This document shows, piece after piece, positions 6,105 to 10,908 of a stretch of 10,908 bases of DNA. A program made the position numbers and the translations under genes. The notes under the pieces were generated by a model. The model had not been told where the DNA came from. It saw only the letters and a list, made by a program, of their open reading frames with translations, and searched no databases. Numbering within the stretch: the first letter of the stretch is position 1; each line of letters begins with the position of its first letter. Source of the stretch: JAAEQD01 sp964521815 (lineage in GTDB: Bacteria; Zixibacteria; MSB-5A5; UBA10806; 4484-95); contig CAZFSN010000109.1 of NCBI GenBank assembly GCA_964521815.1, positions 1 through 10,908 on the forward strand, read 5' to 3'.

Positions 6105-7199
6105 ATGGCAATATTTGTTGATAAAAACACCAGGGTAATTGTCCAGGGCATAACCGGCCGCGATGGCTCGTTTCATGCCCAGCAGATGTTAAACTACGGC
6201 ACCAGGGTTGTCGGCGGCGTTACTCCGGGCAAGGGCGGAACCGATATTTTCGGCGTGCCTATATTCGATACTATGGCTGAAGCGGTCAAGGCGACCAAGG
6301 CTAATACCTCGATGATTTTAGTCCCACCGCCGTTCGCCGTCGATGCTATTTATGAAGCCGCCGAATCGGGCGTCTCGCTGATAATCTGCATTACCGAGGG
6401 TGTGCCGGCCGGCGATATGGTCGGTGTATACAATTATTTGAAAATGAAAGGCATCCGCCTGATCGGCCCCAATTGCCCCGGGATTATCTCTCCAGGATTA
6501 TCGAAAGTCGGCATTTTACCGGCGCATATTTTCAAGAAAGGCCCGATTGGTGTCGTCTCGAGGTCCGGAACCTTAACTTATGAAGTTGTTTATAACCTGT
6601 CAAATAAAGGGCTGGGACAGTCGACCACAATCGGTATCGGCGGTGACCCGATAATCGGGACTAATTTTATTGATTGTCTGGAAGCGTTCGAGAAGGATCC
6701 TGCCACCGAGGGAATCGTCTTGATCGGCGAAATCGGCGGCTCCGATGAGGAAGACGCGGCTGAGTTTATCAGGAAGAACGTGACAAAGCCTGTCATCGGA
6801 TTTATTGCCGGGCAAACCGCTCCTCCCGGTAAGAGGATGGGACATGCCGGCGCGATAATTTCAGGTTCATCAGGCTTGGCGGCGGATAAAGTTAAAGCGC
6901 TGAATGCCGTCGGCATTCCCGTAGCCGAAATTCCATCTCAAATAGCCGGTTTAATGGCGACAAAGCTGGCCGAGTATCAGAAGAAAAAAGCCAAAAAGAA
7001 AATCGCTAAAAAGCCGGCCGCGAAAAAAGCAGTCAAGAAAAAAATCATTAAAAAGATAGCCAGGAAAAAAGTAGTCAAGAAGGCAGCCCCGAAGAAAGCG
7101 GCCAGGAAAGCGGTTAAAAAAACTGCCGGGGAAAAAGCCGTTTCCCCTAAAAGGGTTGTCAAGAAAACTGCCAGGAAGAAAGCAGGTAAGAAAAGATAA
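6105..7199 (+). CDS. sucD: Succinyl-CoA synthetase, alpha subunit, with histone-H1-like Lys/Ala-rich tail
   Basis: The first ~291 residues are a complete alpha subunit, which binds CoA and carries the phospho-histidine. The N-terminal CoA-binding Rossmann domain begins with GITGRDGSFHAQ. The phospho-His is His247 in GHAGAII, and Glu209 in GEIGG matches the conserved Glu that contacts it. E. coli SucD stops at about 289 residues. Here the reading frame continues for 72 more (293-364), made of repeated hydrophobic-Lys-Lys units with 32 Lys, 5 Arg, 15 Ala and only 1 acidic residue. This resembles the C-terminal tails of bacterial H1-like proteins and is not part of the enzyme fold. The tail is in frame with a single stop and is followed 2 bases later by korD, so it is a real extension, not a frameshift artefact visible here. 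AAGG lies 6 bases before ATG 6105. Enzyme identity is near certain; tail function is unknown. Confidence 0.96.
   Translation: MAIFVDKNTRVIVQGITGRDGSFHAQQMLNYGTRVVGGVTPGKGGTDIFGVPIFDTMAEAVKATKANTSMILVPPPFAVDAIYEAAESGVSLIICITEGVPAGDMVGVYNYLKMKGIRLIGPNCPGIISPGLSKVGILPAHIFKKGPIGVVSRSGTLTYEVVYNLSNKGLGQSTTIGIGGDPIIGTNFIDCLEAFEKDPATEGIVLIGEIGGSDEEDAAEFIRKNVTKPVIGFIAGQTAPPGKRMGHAGAIISGSSGLAADKVKALNAVGIPVAEIPSQIAGLMATKLAEYQKKKAKKKIAKKPAAKKAVKKKIIKKIARKKVVKKAAPKKAARKAVKKTAGEKAVSPKRVVKKTARKKAGKKR
6981..7196 (+). repeat. Low-complexity purine-rich repeat encoding the SucD tail
   Basis: The 216 bases coding for the Lys/Ala tail are strongly purine-rich on the + strand and contain imperfect short repeats. 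GTCAAGAA occurs four times and GCCAGGAA three times, mostly between runs of A. The pattern suggests growth by local duplication or slippage of a short lysine-rich unit. Tail length may therefore vary between strains, and the A-runs are prone to sequencing or assembly error. Confidence 0.7.
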
Positions 7200-7201
7200 C
7201 G

Positions 7202-7432
7202 ATGGCTGAGAAGACGACAACCAAAAAACGATATCATCCAAGGCCTGACCCGGTTGTCATTTATAAAAAATGGTGCAAAGCTTGCGGCATCTGCGTGGAG
7301 CTTTGTCCGAAAGTCGTGTTTGACACCGATAGAGACGGTTATCCCGTAATTGCTCGTGGTCTTGATTGCACTCAATGCGCGATTTGCTGGACTCATTGTC
7401 CGGATTTCGCCATAACTTCTACAGAGAAATGA
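7202..7432 (+). CDS. korD: 2-oxoglutarate:ferredoxin oxidoreductase, ferredoxin-like delta subunit
   Basis: This 76-residue protein carries two [4Fe-4S] cluster motifs: Cys25, 28, 31, 35 (CKACGICVELCP) and Cys56, 59, 62, 66 (CTQCAICWTHCP). It is the small electron-transfer subunit of the four-subunit 2-oxoacid:ferredoxin oxidoreductases, passing electrons between the enzyme's TPP/FeS core and soluble ferredoxin. Identity as the delta subunit rests on its position directly before korA, korB and korC and on its length. Its N-terminal ~20 residues are basic and lack a signal peptide, so it is cytoplasmic. ATG 7202 follows the sucD stop by 2 bases with only a weak purine-rich ribosome site, which suggests translational coupling. 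Its stop overlaps the korA start (ATGA). Confidence 0.92.
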   Translation: MAEKTTTKKRYHPRPDPVVIYKKWCKACGICVELCPKVVFDTDRDGYPVIARGLDCTQCAICWTHCPDFAITSTEK

Positions 7433-8580
7433 GTAAACGTATGGATAATATGTCAGGTCCGAAATTAATTCAGGGCAACCAGGCCTGCGCTTACGGTGCG
7501 TTAGCCGCGGGCTGCCGGTTTTTTGCCGGTTACCCGATTACGCCATCGACAGAAATTGCCGAAATGATGGCCCTGGAATTGCCCAAGAGACGGGGAAGAT
7601 TTATTCAGATGGAGGATGAAATAGCCTCTATCTCGGCGGTAATCGGCGCGTCTATTGCCGGCAGTAAATCGATGACCGCCACCTCCGGCCCCGGTTATTC
7701 GCTGATGCAGGAGAGTATCGGGTACGCCTCGATGGCCGAAGTCCCCTGTGTTATTGTCAATGTCATGCGCGGTGGACCATCCACCGGCTTGCCGACTAAA
7801 GTCGCGCAGGCTGATGTTATGCAGGCCAAATGGGGATCGCACGGCGATTATTTTCCAATAGTGCTCTGTCCGACATCAGTGCGCGACTGCTTTGATGTCA
7901 CGATTCGCGCTTTTAATTTAGCCGAAAGATATCGCGTGCCGGTGACTGTTTTATCGGATGAAGTAATCGGCCATATGCGCGAGATGATAACCCTGCCGGA
8001 TATTAGTTCGGTTGAAAGAGTCGAGCGTCCTCGCCCGAATGTTCCCCCCGAATGGTACAAGCATTTTCAAATCACCCCGGATTTCACCTCCCCGATGGCT
8101 AATTTTGGCGAAGGCTACAGATTCCATCTGACCGGTTTGACTCATGATGAGTGGGGTTTTCCTACCGCCGATAATAAGGTTATCAGTCAGAAATTGGATA
8201 AACTCAAACTGAAGATAGAACGACATCTGGATGATATAATCGAAGTAAAGGAGTTCATGCTCGATGACGCGCGCGTGGTTATTTTCGCTTACGGATCCGT
8301 GGCGATGGCGGCCAGGCAGGCGGTGAGAATGGCCCGCAATAAACGGTTCAAGGCCGGTCTGTTTCAGCCGGTTACTATCTGGCCGTTTCCCGAAAAGAAA
8401 TTGCTGCCGGTGATCAAGCAGGCCGATCTGATAATCGTCGCCGAATTAAATCAGGGGCAATTGATAAATGAAGTCAAGCGCGTATGTTCCGATCACACCA
8501 AGATCGTTGGCCTGAACAGGTATGACGGGGAATTGATGACGCCTGAACAGATTCTCGAGAAGATCAGAGAGGAACACTAA
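7429..8580 (+). CDS. korA: 2-oxoglutarate:ferredoxin oxidoreductase, alpha subunit
   Basis: This 383-residue subunit belongs to the pyruvate/2-oxoacid ferredoxin oxidoreductase alpha family, which with KorB forms the TPP active site for CoA-dependent oxidative decarboxylation of 2-oxoglutarate or the reverse carboxylation. Signatures are GNQACAYGAL near the N-terminus, GYPITPST (34-41), QMEDEIASISAVIGAS, TSGPGYSLMQE (85-95) and RGGPSTGLPTK. A C-terminal transketolase-C-like half follows (AYGSVAMAARQAV, PFPEKK, VAELNQGQL). I chose ATG 7429, which overlaps the korD stop as ATGA. The frame extends upstream inside korD, and later in-frame ATGs at 7441 and 7450 are possible but lack ribosome sites. 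The subunit set D-A-B-C is that of 2-oxoglutarate (Kor) enzymes, and the sucCD neighbours support that substrate over pyruvate or branched-chain oxoacids; substrate is inferred from context. Confidence 0.93.
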   Translation: MSKRMDNMSGPKLIQGNQACAYGALAAGCRFFAGYPITPSTEIAEMMALELPKRRGRFIQMEDEIASISAVIGASIAGSKSMTATSGPGYSLMQESIGYASMAEVPCVIVNVMRGGPSTGLPTKVAQADVMQAKWGSHGDYFPIVLCPTSVRDCFDVTIRAFNLAERYRVPVTVLSDEVIGHMREMITLPDISSVERVERPRPNVPPEWYKHFQITPDFTSPMANFGEGYRFHLTGLTHDEWGFPTADNKVISQKLDKLKLKIERHLDDIIEVKEFMLDDARVVIFAYGSVAMAARQAVRMARNKRFKAGLFQPVTIWPFPEKKLLPVIKQADLIIVAELNQGQLINEVKRVCSDHTKIVGLNRYDGELMTPEQILEKIREEH

Positions 8581-8582
8581 CG

Positions 8583-9467
8583 ATGCAGAAATCAAACGTA
8601 ACTCATAAATACCTCAGGCCAAGAATGAATTTCCCCAATGTCTGGTGCCCGGGATGCGGTATCGGCATAGCGTTGGGCGCTTTTATCCGGGCGGTCGATC
8701 GTCTGGAGATTCCCAAAGATGATATCGCCCTGGTTTCGGGAATAGGCTGTACGGCCAGGATTCCGGCCTATGTTGATTTCAACACATTGCATACTACCCA
8801 TGGTCGGGCGATAGCGTTCGCTACCGGTGTTAAGTTGTCTAATCCCAAATTAAAAGTCGTGGTTATGTCAGGCGATGGTGATTTACTGGCAATCGGCGGT
8901 AATCATTTTATTCATGCCTGCCGCCGCAATATCGATATGACGGTTATTCTGGTTAATAACTATATCTATGGCATGACCGGCGGTCAATATTCACCGACTA
9001 CGCCTATAGGCAAACGCGCTTCCACCGCTCCTCATCTGACTATCGAACAGCCGTTTGATACCTGTAATCTGGCGATCAGTTCAGGCGCGACATATGTCGC
9101 CCGCAGTACCGTCTATCACGCCTCGCAGCTTTCTTCCTTAATCGAGAAAGGTCTCGAGAAAAAAGGTTTCGCGGTTATCGAGGCTATGTCGAACTGCGAA
9201 ACGCAGTATGGCCGTATTAATAAGGAGGGCACGGCTGTCCGCATGATTCAGGCTCAAAAAGATCTGGCCGTACCGGTTTCCAAAGCCAAGGATATGACCC
9301 CGGAAGAATTGCATGGTAAATATGTAATCGGAACATTGCATAATATCGAACGGCCCGAGTATGTCGAACAGTACCAGAAGATAATAGACAAGTTTAATCC
9401 GCCTGAAGAGATAATCGAGGAGACCGAAGAGGGCGAAGAGGAAAAGCAGGAAACCAAAGAATCCTAG
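8583..9467 (+). CDS. korB: 2-oxoglutarate:ferredoxin oxidoreductase, beta (TPP-binding) subunit, with acidic tail
   Basis: This 294-residue subunit binds thiamine diphosphate and one [4Fe-4S] cluster. Likely cluster ligands are Cys22 and Cys25 (WCPGCG), Cys56 (GIGCTARIP) and Cys205 (SNCETQYG). The TPP/Mg motif runs from GDGDLLAIGG (97-106) to the NN of VILVNNYIYGMTGGQ. HTTHGRAIAFATG is also typical of the family. The final 22 residues (273-294) form a low-complexity acidic tail with 11 Glu and 2 Lys, beyond the usual end of the fold. This contrasts with the basic tail on SucD in the same cluster. AGAGGAA lies about 9 bases before ATG 8583, and the korA stop is 2 bases upstream, so the two are coupled. 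Family certain; 2-oxoglutarate specificity inferred from the neighbours. Confidence 0.95.
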   Translation: MQKSNVTHKYLRPRMNFPNVWCPGCGIGIALGAFIRAVDRLEIPKDDIALVSGIGCTARIPAYVDFNTLHTTHGRAIAFATGVKLSNPKLKVVVMSGDGDLLAIGGNHFIHACRRNIDMTVILVNNYIYGMTGGQYSPTTPIGKRASTAPHLTIEQPFDTCNLAISSGATYVARSTVYHASQLSSLIEKGLEKKGFAVIEAMSNCETQYGRINKEGTAVRMIQAQKDLAVPVSKAKDMTPEELHGKYVIGTLHNIERPEYVEQYQKIIDKFNPPEEIIEETEEGEEEKQETKES

Positions 9468-9510
9468 ACGCAAGCCAAGGATTATTGATAATCTTAATAA
9501 TGGTGTAGGG

Positions 9511-10080
9511 ATGAAGAAAAAGAAAATTGAGGACAGATATGAGATTCGGCTTTCAGGCTCAGGCGGGCAGGGTTTGGTGCTGGCCGGTGTGATGATAGCC
9601 GAAGCCGTTGGTGTATATGAAGGCAAGAATGTCGCCCAAACCCAAAGTTATGGCCCTGAAGCCAGAGGCGGGACATCCAGATCCGATCTGGTGATTTCGA
9701 CAGATGAGATTTATTACCCGAAGACATCCAATCTCGACCTGCTTTTGGCCTTAACCCAGGAAGCCGCTGACAGATATTACCCGCATCTTAGAGAAGACGG
9801 AATAATGATAGTCGATTCGGAAATAGTCCGTCAGCTTCCGCCGTTTAAAACAATCTACAGCTTACCATTTACCCAGACAGCCCGCGAAAAAGTCGGCACG
9901 ACACTTGTCGCCAATGTCATTTCGGCGGCGGCTTTGGTGATTATTTCGGGAATTTGCAAAACTGAATCATTCCAGAACGCGGTGTTGAATCGTGCTCCCA
10001 AGGGTACCGAATCTAAAAACGAACTGGCCTGCAAGTTGGGATTCGAGATGGGTAAAAGCGCCATGAAGAGTAAGGCTTGA
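9511..10080 (+). CDS. korC: 2-oxoglutarate:ferredoxin oxidoreductase, gamma subunit
   Basis: This 189-residue protein is the gamma subunit of the 2-oxoacid:ferredoxin oxidoreductase family and completes the KorDABC set. It shows the nucleotide/CoA-loop-like GSGGQGLVLAG (16-26) and the family signature QSYGPEARGGTSRSDLVIS. Length is typical (about 180-190). It begins with a short basic run (MKKKK). It is separated from korB by 43 bases, the widest gap within the kor genes. That gap holds an AT-rich inverted repeat, GATTAT-TG-ATAATC (9480-9493), too short-looped and AT-rich to be a convincing terminator. The ribosome site before ATG 9511 is modest (TGGTG/TAGGG). ndk follows 3 bases after the stop. 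Confidence 0.94.
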   Translation: MKKKKIEDRYEIRLSGSGGQGLVLAGVMIAEAVGVYEGKNVAQTQSYGPEARGGTSRSDLVISTDEIYYPKTSNLDLLLALTQEAADRYYPHLREDGIMIVDSEIVRQLPPFKTIYSLPFTQTAREKVGTTLVANVISAAALVIISGICKTESFQNAVLNRAPKGTESKNELACKLGFEMGKSAMKSKA

Positions 10081-10083
10081 TCG

Positions 10084-10485
10084 ATGGGCCGAACACTTCT
10101 TATAATCAAACCCGACGCGGTTGAACGTAATCTTATCGGCGAGATAATTTCTCGCCTGGAAAAAGCCCGATTCATAGTAGCGGCTATCAAGATGATAAGG
10201 CTCGATTATGATCAGGCGAGGAAATTCTACGCCGTTCATGAAGGCAAGCCGTTTCTGGATGAACTGTGCAAGTATATGTCATCCGGACCTATCGTGCCGA
10301 TGGTGCTCAAGTCCGACGGCGATACGGTGGCCAAAGTCAGAGAGCTTATAGGCGCTACGGATTTTAAAAAAGCCGCCGCCGGAACTATCAGGCATGATCT
10401 GGCGGTCAGCCTGACTAAAAATTCCGTCCACGCGTCCGACTCACCTCAGAACGCCGAGCAAGAAATCAACTTTTTCTTTAGCTGA
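10084..10485 (+). CDS. ndk: Nucleoside diphosphate kinase
   Basis: This 133-residue enzyme moves the gamma phosphate from NTPs to NDPs through a phospho-histidine. LLIIKPDAV near the N-terminus contains the conserved Lys9. RKFYAVHEGKPF, MSSGPIVPMVL, GATD and AAGTIRHDL line the nucleotide site. The catalytic His is His116 in NSVHASDS, where many families have HGSDS. The protein ends at EINFFFS, about ten residues before the C-terminus of the E. coli enzyme, comparable to other short bacterial forms. AAGG sits 8 bases before ATG 10084, and the korC stop is 3 bases upstream. Placement with sucCD fits balancing of the nucleotide made by succinyl-CoA synthetase; association of Ndk with that enzyme has been reported in Pseudomonas aeruginosa. 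Its TGA overlaps the next start (TGATG). Confidence 0.96.
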   Translation: MGRTLLIIKPDAVERNLIGEIISRLEKARFIVAAIKMIRLDYDQARKFYAVHEGKPFLDELCKYMSSGPIVPMVLKSDGDTVAKVRELIGATDFKKAAAGTIRHDLAVSLTKNSVHASDSPQNAEQEINFFFS

Positions 10486-10908
10486 TGGAAATTAGATTGC
10501 CATATGCCGGCCGATATCAGAATTTTGATACTGATGATTTTGGGCCATTATTGACGTTCGGAGGCAGTTATAGCTGTAAATTTCCCGAGCCTGTAAGCAG
10601 GTCGACAATTGAATCGAAAATTAGCGATGGTTTACGGAATTTTAAAAATCTTTTTAATAATTCAAAGGTGTTAACTGTCGTCAATGACGGTTACCGCCGC
10701 ACACCGACCGCCGAGCTTTTACCGATTATCTGGGATTTTATCAAACACGGCGATTTTATTGTGGCAACCGGAACTCATCGCCAGCCAACCGAGATCGAAC
10801 TGCAGACAATTTTCGGGCAGTTTTATGATAAAATCAAACCGCGCCTGTTTATTCATGATTGTTATGACCAGGATTCTTTGGTTGAATTCGGGCAAACTTC
10901 ATATGGCA
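10485..10908 (+). CDS. LarA-type nickel-dependent 2-hydroxyacid racemase family protein (3' end outside window)
   Basis: An open frame starts at ATG 10485, overlapping the ndk stop, and runs 141 codons to the window edge. The N-terminus MEIRLPY, VVNDGYRRTPTAELLP (65-80), VATGTHRQPTEIEL (93-106) and the following HDC/LVEFG segment match the N-terminal domain of LarA/DUF2088 proteins. LarA of Lactobacillus plantarum racemises lactate with a nickel-pincer cofactor, and homologues act on malate, 2-hydroxyglutarate and other 2-hydroxyacids. Arg71 and His98 appear to match two LarA active-site residues; the usual Pro after that Arg is Arg72 here. The cofactor Lys and later His ligands lie beyond the window. 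No ribosome site is visible, so translation probably depends on coupling with ndk. Family assignment is by motif recall; substrate is unknown. Confidence 0.78.
   Translation, partial: MEIRLPYAGRYQNFDTDDFGPLLTFGGSYSCKFPEPVSRSTIESKISDGLRNFKNLFNNSKVLTVVNDGYRRTPTAELLPIIWDFIKHGDFIVATGTHRQPTEIELQTIFGQFYDKIKPRLFIHDCYDQDSLVEFGQTSYG

Noticed and set aside
6951..7396. Long reverse-strand open frames opposite the end of sucD, rich in Phe and Leu
   Set aside because: They are the complement of the Lys-rich tail (AAA/AAG read as TTT/CTT) and have no ribosome site or recognisable domain.
7366..7428. Longer korA start inside korD
   Set aside because: It would overlap the second cysteine motif of korD by more than 60 bases; the ATGA overlap at 7429 gives the usual protein length.
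9480..9493. GATTAT-TG-ATAATC inverted repeat between korB and korC as a terminator
   Set aside because: The loop is too small, the stem AT-rich and no T-run follows; the gene order argues for continued transcription.

Overview
The window reads as a bacterial chromosome segment with every gene on the + strand. It has Shine-Dalgarno sites, sigma70-like promoters and GTG/TTG starts. An O-antigen ligase-type membrane protein at the left edge suggests a Gram-negative envelope. A four-subunit 2-oxoacid:ferredoxin oxidoreductase next to succinyl-CoA synthetase points to an anaerobic or microaerophilic organism whose TCA cycle, oxidative or reductive, runs through ferredoxin. I cannot name the taxon from sequence alone. 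An uncultivated FCB-like lineage (for example Zixibacteria) is only an impression.

Region 1 (1-960) holds the 3' part of an AT-rich O-antigen ligase/polymerase-like gene, then a 205-base spacer with a strong TTGACT-N16-TATAAT promoter. Region 2 (961-2400) holds a GTG-started homologue of cyclic 2,3-diphosphoglycerate synthetase, closed by a GC-rich hairpin terminator. Region 3 (2401-4858) holds a carbamate kinase and a CCA-adding-enzyme/poly(A) polymerase family protein with an HD domain. Region 4 (4899-10908) is a compact cluster: sucC, sucD, korD (ferredoxin), korA, korB, korC, ndk, and the first 141 codons of a LarA-type nickel-dependent racemase family gene that runs off the right edge. 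From sucD on, most junctions are overlapping or within a few bases, which suggests one transcript with translational coupling.

The cluster makes biochemical sense. KorDABC interconverts 2-oxoglutarate + CoA and succinyl-CoA + CO2 using ferredoxin. SucCD interconverts succinyl-CoA and succinate with nucleotide phosphorylation. Ndk balances the nucleoside triphosphates. The LarA-like protein could feed in or remove a 2-hydroxyacid stereoisomer.

The most unusual observation is a set of low-complexity charged C-terminal tails on otherwise ordinary enzymes. SucD has a 72-residue Lys/Ala-rich, histone-H1-like tail (37 basic, 1 acidic residue). The cyclic-DPG synthetase homologue ends in a 19-residue basic tail. 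KorB, which makes or uses the same succinyl-CoA as SucCD, ends in a 22-residue acidic tail (11 Glu). Whether the opposite charges on SucD and KorB bring the enzymes together is an untested inference.
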